Origin: Paramecium sonneborni
Taxonomy: Eukaryota; Ciliophora; Oligohymenophorea; Peniculida; Parameciidae
Reading direction: 5' to 3'
DNA length: 64,000 bases
Assembly: GCA_905182985.1 (NCBI GenBank)
Contig: CAJJDN010000003.1
Span: forward strand, 624,358 to 688,357
The position numbers and the translations under genes are program-made. The notes beneath the pieces are model-generated. The model saw only the letters and a program-made list of their open reading frames with translations. It had not been told where the DNA came from and made no database searches. The stretch's first letter is position 1. Each line of letters begins with the position of its first letter. Positions 38,247 to 48,335 of the stretch are shown here, one piece after another.

Positions 38247-38932
38247 ATGAGCAGACAATAATTTAGGAATGCAAGAATGAGTCTTTTTGTAGGGAATATT
38301 TCAAGATTGGTTGAATAAAAAGATATAGAAAGAGAATTTAAGGTCTATGGAGATTGTACTGTAGATTTTAGAGTCAAAAATAATGACAGAGTAAATACAT
38401 ATATTATTTTTATTAGTATGCATTTATTTAATATAAAAGTGAATAAGAAGCAGAAGCTGCTAAAAATGCTTTACATTAAAGAGATTTATAAGGTATCTAT
38501 TTCAATGTTATAAATTCTTTAAGGATTGAGAATTAATGTTGAATGGTCAAAAAAGTCAGGCAGATATGATGAGAATAGAGAACCTAGAAGAGATCGACCA
38601 AGAGATGATAGAGGGTATTATAATAAATTAAATAAAGATAATAAAGAGGAAATTATGATAGGTTCGAAAGAGAGAGAGAAAAAGAGAGAAAATAAAGAAA
38701 AAGAAAGTAATATATAAATTATTATTTATTAATTAGTTCTAAAAGTAGAAGCAGAAGTAGAAGTCCTAAAAATAGAAGTAGTCCTTAATATAGAGTTTCT
38801 AGAAGTTAAAGCATAGATAGTGAAAATGAACCTCCTAGAGATAAAATGTTATAAATATATTTATTTATTAGATTGAGAAAAAAATTGAAAGAAATGATGA
38901 GAAAAACAGATAATGGAGAATATAAAGATTGA
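38247..38932 (+). CDS. SR-type splicing factor (RRM plus RS tail)
   Basis: Predicted 180 aa from six exons; introns of 26, 31, 32, 30 and 24 nt restore an exact frame. Residues 10-85 are an RRM: RNP2 SLFVGNIS, RNP1-like YAFIQYKS. The tail has RG and RS elements (DRGGNYDRFERERE, SKSRSRSRSPKNRSS). SR proteins bind exonic RNA and recruit U1 and U2AF. It shares a 83-bp divergent region with the ASH-like gene. Five introns in a 0.7-kb gene is the highest density in the window. The last intron starts GTT rather than GTA and is the least certain. Confidence 0.88.
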
Positions 38933-39033
38933 ATTTGATCATTATTATTTTAAAATTAATTCGATCCCAAAATTGATAGATAGCACAATCTAATTATTTA
39001 CAATTAAATATTATTATTATTTTAAAAATTATA

Positions 39034-40030
39034 ATGGTAAAATATCAATTTACAAGTTATGATGCTGAAGAATAAATAAATTAATTTGCTAAATCTTAAG
39101 AATTTATTCAAATGTAAGCAAAAGTCATAGAATAATTGCAAAAAGATAATCATTTTTTAAAGTAATAAGTTGAAAAACTTACTATATAATTACAAAATAC
39201 ATATGGTAAACAAAAAAATATTCTTAATATTTTTGGAGAAAGTTAAATCTAACAAAATACACCAAGTTCCTTAAGAATGCTCTAATTTAATATAAAAAAA
39301 AAAAATTTAATACAATGGCAATATATTTAATTTAAGTACTAATAATAATAGATTACAAAATTCATAAGAACTTGACGGAAAAGGTCTTTTTTCTTTTATA
39401 AATAATGATAGCATAGAATTTACATAGGATAGTAATTAAAATCTACCTAAAAAAACTTAGCCTCTATTAGAATAACCATCAAGTATATAAGGAAAATCTT
39501 TATTTAATTAACCAAATGAATCTAAAAATACTTCAAATAAAACTGAAAACATTTTTAACCTATAAATTGATAATAATAAGCCAATTTAAAGTCTATTATT
39601 TAAAGAATCTAATGATATGAATTAATAATTTAATAAAAATTAATTATCAAATTCAAATCCTTCTATTTTTGATAAAGGAAGTAATCTTATTAATAATTTT
39701 GAATAAAATCAATCATTAATTTTAAATACACCATAATAATAAGAGAATTCTCTTTAAAATGGAGATGAATCATTATAGAAAAATTCATAAGAAGAAGAAA
39801 AAGAAGAACCTGAATCAGATTAAAAAATTTATTTCAATCAATTAATAAAAAACTCTTAAAATATTATTTAAAAATTTATTGATATCAAACAATAAAATAA
39901 AAATAATTAAGAATAATAAGATTTTGAAATTATTAATGACTCATCATCTTCTAATATATCAAAAAATATTTCAGATAATGAAGATAAGATTCTGTAATCT
40001 GAAGATATAAATAATGAAGGATCCATATGA
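39034..40030 (+). CDS. Asn/Gln/Ser-rich low-complexity protein
   Basis: Predicted 323 aa with one 25-nt intron. The first 65 residues form a short coiled coil (VIEQLQKDNHFLKQQVEKL). The rest is N/Q/S/K-rich with short hydrophobic anchors (SLFNQPNES, LLFKESND) and an acidic patch EEEKEEPESDQ, then DFEIINDSSSSNISKN. The repeated F-containing short units could suggest a nucleoporin or endocytic linker, but FG repeats are not regular. No function is assigned. Confidence 0.6.
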
Positions 40031-40141
40031 GCCTAATAATTTATTTTATTATGAAAATAATATATTTTTGAGTTAATTTTTCAGTATTCTCATTAATTTC
40101 AATGAGATGATATATCAAATAATTTAACTTTGTAAATTAAA

Positions 40142-41648
40142 ATGAATAAATGGACACTTAAATTTGAAAATTAGGCATTGGAATCTTAGTTTTAAGCAAA
40201 ATAACAGGATAATCATAAAACCTTTATTTTTAAAGTTATAACTATCTCATCAATTATTTTGCATATAGGAAAACTTATATCTGATTCATTTTAAAACTCA
40301 CCTTTAAGAATAGAATTATAAGCCCCAGGATTGATTGTGTCATTAATCACTTTAATAGTATTATTTAAGTATCCTGAATATTCTTCAAATTTGATGACTT
40401 TACTAAATTACTCGTTTTCAATAGTCTAATTTTGGGTTGACAACACTTATGGTTAATAAAGAAGTTTTGTTTTAGGATCAAATGTGATGGCCACATAAAT
40501 GATTCTAATGATGTCTTTAGACTTTTATCAAATAGTTCCATAGATTGTAATACAATGTATTTTAAAGTTGTTGATAATGAGTAAATATTAAGAGGAAAAT
40601 TTGAGGGCTGTTACAATAATATATAGTGTACTTGTTGCAATAAGTTCAATCGTAGCTTATTATATAATAGGCTAAGCTAAGAGAAAGCAGTTTTTATTGA
40701 CTGTCAAAGAAGATAGATATTGTAAAAAATTTTTTTATTTTAGTACAATATTTACCGAAATTTATTTCAGTCCCTTTTATGTTTTTTGAATATTAATAAG
40801 GATAGTTTTAGCCTATTCTAGTAAGTAAACAAAATAGGATAAAAAAATGGAATACAAATCTTTGTGATGGTTGTAATTTACGAAGTTTAATTAGATATAT
40901 TCATTTTGAAAATTAAACTTTGGAAAGCTATTTATTGGAAAAATTAAGTACAATAAAAAGCTCTTTTGAATAAGGTAACATAATTGATGAATTTTCTTTC
41001 ACATTTAGAGGATACTCACAACTAGATGTAATAATCACAATAACAGACAAAGTTAAATTTTTAGTAAAGTTTATAAGTTCATCTTAAAGCTCTTTATAGG
41101 AGAAAATTGCACTTGATAAAATTAATCATTTTTATCGTTTGATAAGAGAAGTTTTTAAGTGCATATAAAGACCTGAAAAATATAGAAACATATTATTCGA
41201 TATTTCTATTCAATTTATATCTGGATTTTATTTATATGGTAATAAAGAAGTTCATTTTTATCCAGTTGAAACTGTTAGAAATGTGATTAAATTTGTTGGA
41301 GCATCAAATGTTTTATTAAATGCTGATTAATCAACATAAGGTTTTAGTTTGATAGGTTCAAAAAATTAGTTTTCTGTATTTTTTTTATAGATTTGTAGAA
41401 TATTAAAGATTACTCATAGTGAACTTGAATTTATAATAATAAGAATAAGCATGTCATAAGAAAATTAATTAATTTTTGAATTTTCTCTAAAAAGAGAGAA
41501 TTTATAAAAATTTATTCATTTGTATAAGATAAATAAATTTTTGTAAGCTTTAGAGTTAGTTCTTTTTGAGAAAAGTATAGATTTTCAGAATGAATGCTAA
41601 TTAAAAATGAGGAGAATTTCAATTGATGATCCTAAATAAGTAATTTGA
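40142..41648 (+). CDS. Multi-pass membrane protein, family A (paralogue of 17299-18750)
   Basis: Predicted 494 aa with one 22-nt intron. About five hydrophobic segments occupy residues 30-195, followed by QFLLTVKEDRY and later LCDGCNLRSLIRYIH, each matched in the paralogue (HFLLRAKEDQW, FCEGCNFRRFLR). Downstream are SFTFRGYSQLDVIITI and a helical region around REVFKCIQRPEKYRN, then a beta-rich end (VIKFVGASNVLLNADQ) that could be a worn ATP-binding fold. The layout suggests a degenerate membrane sensor-kinase family, not proven. Its paralogue has no intron and lies 22 kb away on the other strand. Confidence 0.72.
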
Positions 41649-41713
41649 AAATTAATTTCTTGTTATCTATTCTAATAATAATTTCTTATATAAATATTAA
41701 TAGTAACAATATA

Positions 41714-43037
41714 ATGGAATACGATTACATCGGAGCTATTAAAATAAAAGATGGGTTATTTTTAGGAGATCAATTTGCCTCTTAAGTATAGAATTGAATA
41801 AAGATTATAGGACTTAGAATTTATTGTAACTAATAAGGTTTCCAGAATAGTTAATTGTGCTTCAAAACAAATTCCAAATCATTGGGAATCAATAGGTATA
41901 GTATATATGTCATTGCCATGGATTGATAACGATACTTAAGTAAAATTTGATATAATAAGGTTATATTTTAACAAGAGGAACTAATAAATTAAGTAATTAA
42001 ATTTATTGATGATGCATTGAATAATGGAGAAAGTGTTATTGTACATTCAATAAGAGGGCATAATAGATCTATAGCTGTTCTTTGTGTTTATTTTATGAAA
42101 AAGTATAGATGGACTTTATATAAAACTTTATAATTTATGCACAGCAGACGGCCAGATTTAGAAATTAGAGCTAATTTTTTTAATTAACTGTTGGCAATAG
42201 AAACCAAATTCTAAAAAAATGGTTTGGGAGCAAAAACTTATAATTGGGAAGAAGTATATACTTAAGGAGACCCAGAAGAAATGGTTTTAAGAAATACATA
42301 TTTAAATGCATAACCTTAAGGAGTAGCAGAATTTAAAGATCATGATTAAAAACCAAAAACTTAAAAGTAATTAATTAAATAATTTAGATTACGTTTTGCT
42401 GAAAAAATCACAATGTATATTCCACCTTATGAAAAAATAGTATTTAATAAAAAAAAACAAACTTAAGCTATTGAAACTAAATCTTGTTTGACTGGAAAGA
42501 CATTATAATATGAATAATAAATTTAATAATCTCCTCGTGCAACTACTAATTTAATGTCTTAGACTCAACCCTTATAACCTATTTAACCTGCTCATTAAAG
42601 GCCTTCATCATAAGATGTAAAGAAAGTTGTTGTTAAAAGTGATAGTTCAAAATTATAATAGTTACCTGAAGCTACTTGTAAGCTTTAACTTTATTATAGA
42701 ATCATTAAAACCTAAGAAGTAACCAAATAATTATATGGATTCAGGTGATTAATTTTTTTTACAATCTTAACAAAAAATCAATTAGAATTCTAATTAAGGA
42801 GTATTTTAGAATGAAAGAAGACCTTAAACAGCCCCTAATTAATTAAGAGCACCTAGACTTCAGGTTACTCCATATAAAAAAAATAGTACTGGTAATTAAA
42901 AATAAGAATTAACTATTTAACCAAATGCATAATTTAAACCTATTGGTAATAGATAAAGAGCTCATTCACCAAATGCAGTATATAATGCAAATCCTTATGT
43001 GTAAAAATAATTTAAAACTAAGCCTTGGAAAAAATGA
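41714..43037 (+). CDS. Dual-specificity phosphatase-like pseudophosphatase
   Basis: Predicted 418 aa, introns of 25, 20 and 22 nt. Residues 5-140 are a DUSP fold: GLFLGDQFASQ, RIVNCASKQIPNHW, YMSLPWIDND, then the signature loop VIVHSIRGHNRS and FMHSRRPDLEIRANF. The nucleophile Cys of HCxxGxxRS is Ser (codon TCA), so phosphatase activity should be lost, while the Arg and general loop are kept, as in STYX-type binders. The 280-residue C-terminal extension is P/Q/N-rich with K/R clusters. A phospho-protein-binding or scaffold role is inferred. The stop is 43 bp from that of the convergent protease gene. Confidence 0.85.
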
Positions 43038-43079
43038 GTTTGTATTTATTTCTTTATTAATATATATTTTTAAATTATT

Positions 43080-44077
43080 TCAAAGACCTTTTACTATTAT
43101 ATTTACTTATTCAGCATTTAATTCTTATTCTACCTCTTATATGGCTAATTATAACAGATTTTATCTAACTTTAGTTATGTAATTTTAATCATACTATTTT
43201 TCTTAAACTAATTTACCTTCTGTATATAAAATAAACAAAGCATATAATACAAAAACTCCACAATCCTAATTATTTAAATATAATTCACTTATGATGACTT
43301 TTATTATGGACTTTTTGTCTAAAATCTCCATTATATTGGGGCTGGCTTTTTATAATCTAAAATCTTTAAAATTCCTTCTTTTATATCAGAATAAACTGAC
43401 AATGCAGAATCCTAATATAGTATTGTTTATGTTGAATTATCAATAATTAAACTTATCCAATGTGTATTTTTTAAATTTATTGGGAAAAAAGCAAATGAAT
43501 GCTAATAAACAGGATTTAAATCAAGGTTCAATTAATTTTATTTTAAATACTAATCTAGTTGATTTTGCATTGTTTGTAATCTAAACTTGCCTTCTTCTGG
43601 TTTTGAATATGAAACATTTTGGATTACAAATTAATATTTTTTACCATTTTGTGTCTCCTAAAATTATTAAACTACTTATTATTATTATTTATTCTCTTAA
43701 GGTTTTTATTGTGATTTTTCATAAAAAGGTCCATTAATATCGGTAGGTTATGATGGTGGATAAGGACTATCTAGCGTTATTAATTGAGCCTAATCTTTTT
43801 CATTTGTTTATAAGACATTAGTAGGCAATTGTTTAGTCAATTAAGGCATAAAATCAACAAAAAAGTAACAATCAGCAAGAAAAATCTTATCTATAATAAA
43901 TAATACCTATGTTTTCTATTAGAAATATTTTTTAAATAAAGTCATAAAAAATAACATATGTTAAGACGTCAACTGTCTTTCTCGATATGCTAATTAGTAT
44001 AAAAACTGATAATCTATTGTAACACCATTTTTTCTTTCATTGATTTTTAAGTATGGTCTCAATCTGTCTTCTACCAT
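43080..44077 (-). CDS. Ulp1/SENP-like C48 cysteine protease, short paralogue
   Basis: Predicted 324 aa, one 23-nt intron. The catalytic pieces are present: His-Trp in NTHWISLIIDN (about residue 206), Asp in LYQDSA, and QKSSQDCGVF with the Gln six residues before the nucleophile Cys (about 264), exactly the Ulp spacing. The N-lobe block GVTIDYQFLYQLAYRE to CYFFVDFM is shared with the next gene. A Q/P-rich insert of about 100 aa separates N-lobe and His, as in the SENP6/7-Ulp2 branch. The family removes SUMO or related modifiers. Splicing of the intron is needed to create the DCG motif. A longer upstream start is possible. Confidence 0.82.
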
Positions 44078-44176
44078 AACTTATGCGTTTTATTAGGCTT
44101 GTTTATACATTCTTAACACGAATAATAGAAAATTATAAATAATATTAATAATAATTCCATTTTATATAATTTAGAC

Positions 44177-46231
44177 TCAACTTTTTTAAATTATATCTTC
44201 AAATAATTACTAATCAATATTTATTTATGAACCTACAACAGCAAGATTATACAGAATCTTTTATCTAAAAGTAGTTACAATTTTTTAATCATAATCATAA
44301 TTCTTATTTTATAAGGTATATAGAAGCGAAAGCAATATGAAAACTCCACAATCATAACTAAAATAAACTTAAATAATACCCATTAACTTATTAATTATAT
44401 ATTTCCCTCTTTTAAAATTCTTTCGGTTTAAAATTTAAGTATTCTAAAATAGAATAAATAGCTTAAATGATGATAGGATCCACTTTTTTATAATATGAAT
44501 CAAAGTAATATATCTGCTTTGTTTTCAAAAATATCACCACGCTAATCCAATGAGCTTAGAGTTGATTTATTGGAAAGTACCAAAAATCTTAATCTTTTAA
44601 TTATTCCTCTGTGATATTATTCATTTCCGCAAATTATTTTATTAATAAAGGTAGCTAGGATTTCTATATTTTTTCTTATGGAACTGCCTTTTCTACAACA
44701 ATTGTGTTAATTTAAAAAAAAAATTTTTTTTCAGGTTATACCTGTTTCTATTCCCCAACTGGAGCCTAAGCAACAGAAGAAACTTATTGAGTTTATTAAA
44801 CCTAGGAGGATTAGTTTTATACGTTTTGAATTTGATTTTTTTCATTCTATACTTATTTCTTCGAATCCAATTGATCTGTAGTTTAATCGTTCTAAGTTTC
44901 TTAAAAATCTTTTAGTTTTGAATTAGATTAAAGATATTATTCGGAAATTTCTGCTACATCAGCCTTATTTGATTTATCTTGCAAATTATTAATACCAACT
45001 TATGATTAGATTTAAGTATTATTAGTTTATTTTTTCGTTTCTGAATTTTTTACGTCTTTTGTATTTGAATTATTTTTCAAATTATCCTTACCTTGACTTT
45101 TTTCATGGTGAATAGTTGATGCTGTATTTATTGAACTTTATTTATTTTGTGATTATGGATTTATAATTTCTGATTGACTTGAGGTAGATTTTTTTTTTTA
45201 ATTCCCATCAGCCATTTATTGAGATTGACTTGAAGGTCCTTACTATTACTATTTTTCTTAAAATTTCTATTTTTCTGAAGAATTTTATTTTTATTGTTAT
45301 TTTTCTTATTATTACTGTTATTTTGATTATTATTATTGTTATTATTATTATTGTTATTATTATTATTGTTATTATTATTATTGTTATTATTATTATTGTT
45401 ATTATTATTGTTGTTATTATTATTGTTGTTATTATTTTTATTGTTATTATAATTGTTCTTATTATTACTATTATAATTAAAGTTATGATTATTATTGTTA
45501 CTATGGTTTTTATTTTTATTCATCTTATTACTATTGTTCTTTATCTTTTTAAATTTACTTCTCACTAGATTATTATTTTTGATTAAATGATTAATCTTCT
45601 TTTATCACTGACACTTATTGTTAGGAATCTTTGTTTTCATTTTTTTTGGATAGATCAGATTTATTTTGTTATTAATTATTTTAAGATTCCTCTTAAGAAT
45701 CATTTTATGATTTCTAATCGTCTTATTTATTTTAATTCGTAAAATTTAGTCTGGATTCCAAAAGATTAAGGTTCTCATTTATTTTTTTTTAATTTATCTA
45801 TTCATTTTCAGTTTTAGTATTAGTTAGATTTGGTGTTTTATAATCTATATGTATAATTTGAGGTTCTGATTAAGGCGCTAAAGACTGTTGTGATGATACT
45901 ACAAAGTCAGCAAAAAAGTGACAAGTAGCTGCAGCTAACTATATTTATTATAATTTATTACTTTGATTTTTGGATAAGCTTTTTTGAATAAATTCATGTA
46001 GAATTATAATTGGGAGCTTTCCAAAAAATCATTCTCTTATATTATTCTCAAAAATTTATATTCTACTGTCACTCCATAAGTAATATTTCTTTAATTAAAA
46101 TCACTCATTAACTTATATTAATCAGGTTCTTTATAAATAATATTCTATTGAATTTTCGTTCTTAATAGAGTTTTAATGGGACATTCTGGATCTTTTTAGA
46201 TTTGTTTATCTTCATGAATTTCTTTATTCAT
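44177..46231 (-). CDS. Ulp/SENP-like C48 protease with polyglutamine insert
   Basis: Predicted 669 aa, introns of 23 and 22 nt giving an exact frame. N-lobe: YGVTVEYKFLRIIQEND to CHFFADFV (residues about 50-115). Then a low-complexity insert of about 430 residues rich in Q, N, K, S, including 36 consecutive Gln at residues 259-294. The catalytic part follows: QAHWISVVIF (His about 552), YYFDSY, and QVNGYDCGVF (Cys about 612), the same QxNGYDCG as yeast Ulp1. All catalytic residues are intact. It sits head-to-tail with its shorter paralogue, 99 bp apart. The insert between lobes recalls SENP6/7 and Ulp2, which edit poly-SUMO chains; the substrate here is inferred. Confidence 0.83.
45327..45434 (-). 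repeat. Polyglutamine tract in reassigned codons
   Basis: On the coding strand this is 36 Gln codons in a row, 27 TAA and 9 CAA, with no CAG or TAG. Frame is fixed by the protease domains on both sides. The 15-base unit (four TAA, one CAA) repeats, so the array probably grew by slippage. In a neighbouring frame the same bases read as poly-Asn, which is an artefact of the wrong frame. Confidence 0.9.
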
Positions 46232-46336
46232 GTTATTTAGAAAATATATTTCTATTAATTTTTTTCAAATATGTAATTAAATGTATTTTTAAATATCGGG
46301 GTTCTATACATTTTATTACATAAAATTAATTCATAA

Positions 46337-46766
46337 ATGCATCAAGAAAAAGAAATCTCGAAAAATTGGTTGAGGGTTGACCCTTTTGACTGTCCAATTT
46401 TGAAAGATGGACCAAAGCATTAACCTGAAAAATTTAGCGAATATATTGAATTAAAGGATGATAATGATAAAGTGATAGGATTTCTAGTAAATCAATAATA
46501 GTATTTTTTTGATGAAGATGGAGGGTATGAATGTAATTTAGGTGTATAGATGGAGAGATGAAAATGGTTGTTATTATGATAAAGATGGTTAACCAGCTGG
46601 ATGGTTTGTTTTACATCCAGGCGATATTTATCATGAACATTTCTATGATCAAGATGGTTTGTATGTACCAACAGATATTGAAAATGATAAAATTTCAGAT
46701 GATGATAAAGACAGTGATTAATTGGAAGTTTAAGAAAATGATATTAATAGTTATGAAACATCCTGA
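46337..46766 (+). CDS. Small acidic protein, unknown
   Basis: Predicted 134 aa, one 25-nt intron that splits a glycine codon in DEDGGWRDENG. The sequence is rich in Asp, Glu, Gly and aromatic residues with a repeated short theme (YYDKDGQPAGWF, FYDQDGLYVPT), ending in an acidic tail (DDDKDSDQ). The D-x-D-G turns resemble calcium-loop fragments but lack full EF-hand spacing. No family recognised. It is 76 bp upstream of the PH-domain gene on the same strand. Confidence 0.65.
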
Positions 46767-46842
46767 AATATATCTATTGATTTTCATATATTTATGGAGC
46801 ATTAAATAATATTATATTATATAAAGTATAGATTTTAACCTA

Positions 46843-47260
46843 ATGCAAAACAACATGAATGAAGATCTCAAAAACATAATAAAAGCAGGTTGGCTAGAAA
46901 AAGAATCTCGTGTATTTAAATCTTGGAGAAAGTATTCTATATTATTCACCCATATTAGAAGATGGTTTGTTTTAACAACGACAACCTTATATACTTTCAA
47001 GGCAGAAAAATAATATACTAATCCAACAGAGATTATTCCTTTATCAACTATAAGTACAATTAAATCATGTTAGGATGAAACAAACAAAGAAAATACATTT
47101 GTATATTTGTGAATAACATTAGAAAATCGATACACCCGAAACAACATTTTTTCTAATGTCAAGTAATAATTTAGAAAAGGAAGCTTGGATTGGGGCTATT
47201 GGTAAAGCTATGGTTAAATTGCATATGAAAAAAAATTAAAAAGATGATGATTTCGATTGA
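46843..47260 (+). CDS. Single PH-domain protein
   Basis: Predicted 122 aa, introns of 27 and 22 nt. It is essentially one pleckstrin-homology domain: KAGWLEKESRVFKSWRKRWF, FVLTTTTLYTFKAEK, IPLSTISTI, FFLMSSNNLEKEAWIGAI with the invariant C-terminal helix Trp. The basic K/R set in the first loop could bind phosphoinositides. Stand-alone PH proteins act as membrane-recruited adaptors. The first intron falls in the KR/WF strand and must be removed to recover the motif. Confidence 0.87.
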
Positions 47261-47520
47261 TTGCTAATAAATAAAATTAATTTAAAGTATTTTTTTATCT
47301 TGACACTCAACTTGCAATTCAGACTTTTCGATATTATAAATTTAAATTCAATTATTTATAACTTACAAAAACACGTAACTTTTTATGTTTTTTTTATAAT
47401 AATTTGAAATAGATTTCTTATAATAAGAATATTGTCTAAATAAACCATTCGAAAACTATTTTATTTTTTGCAAAATTTGTTGATTTTTTAAGATTAACAT
47501 AGATTTTTTAAATACTTCGT
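47261..47520. other. AT-rich spacer
   Basis: About 260 bases after the PH-domain gene with no supported frame or motif. Confidence 0.35.
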
Positions 47521-48125
47521 TTTGATTCCATATATTAATGAGATATAATTGAAATAGTTAAATCAATATCATGAAATAATAGATTCGAAAAATTTTTCAA
47601 CTCTTCTCAGAAATAAAGAAACTTAACTTTTGAAATATTATATAGTTCTATATAAACATAAGATTTTAAATAAAAAATATTACCCTGATTAAGATAATGC
47701 CTATGGAGGATTAATAATTGTAAAATTTTAGTTTAAATTTACAAATCTTGATTTGAATATAGGTTGCTGAATTAATTTGCTACTTTTATATTTTAAAACA
47801 AATAAAATTATGATTTATAGGATATTGAGTTATAATTAAGAGTTTTATCAAAAATGTATATTACAACATTTTTATAATAAGTAATAATTATAAATTAAAA
47901 AGTTGTTAGCTCTATTTTAACCAGGCGTTAATTAATTAGAATATAAAAAAACAATTATATGTAGATCAAATATGGTAAGTATTTTAATGATTATAAGTTA
48001 CTATAGGATAAAAGTTGTATTATAATAAAATTATGGTTAAATTGAAAATAATATGAATCGATATCTTTAATAGTTTTTTAGCTTATGCAATCGGACTAGA
48101 GGACTAAAATTTTAAAAGAAATGAT
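47521..48125 (+). CDS. Unresolved plus-strand gene, possible J-domain-like segment
   Basis: Several short open pieces with coding composition lie in order: LLRNKETQLLKYYI, NKKYYPDQDNAYGG, then YITTFLQ joined through a 22-nt intron candidate to LLALFQPGVNQLEYKK, and FLAYAIGLEDQNFKR. The second piece resembles the HPD-loop region of a J domain with Tyr in place of His. I could not chain the pieces into one start-to-stop frame, so exon limits and even the gene's integrity are uncertain. It could equally be a decaying gene. Confidence 0.3.
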
Positions 48126-48335
48126 ATTAAATATATAAATAAAAATTTAATGTAAAAAAAGTTGAGGTAAAATGAAAAAAATAACAAAAATTTATTTGTT
48201 TAATCAAGAGTAGTATTATATATTTGGTTAATAAAAGTTTAAATATAAATTTATGGTATTTTGAATAATATATTTGAAAATGAGAGTTTGTAAAAGAAAA
48301 TGCCTCAAATTTAAATAAATAAAATTGTGTATTAA

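Noticed and set aside
45161..45565. 134-residue poly-Asn open frame on the minus strand
   Set aside because: It is the wrong frame of the protease gene. The frame that links the two protease lobes across both introns reads the same bases as poly-Gln.
45230..45568. Plus-strand Ile/Val-rich frame
   Set aside because: Antisense reading of the same A/T repeat; composition follows from the repeat alone.
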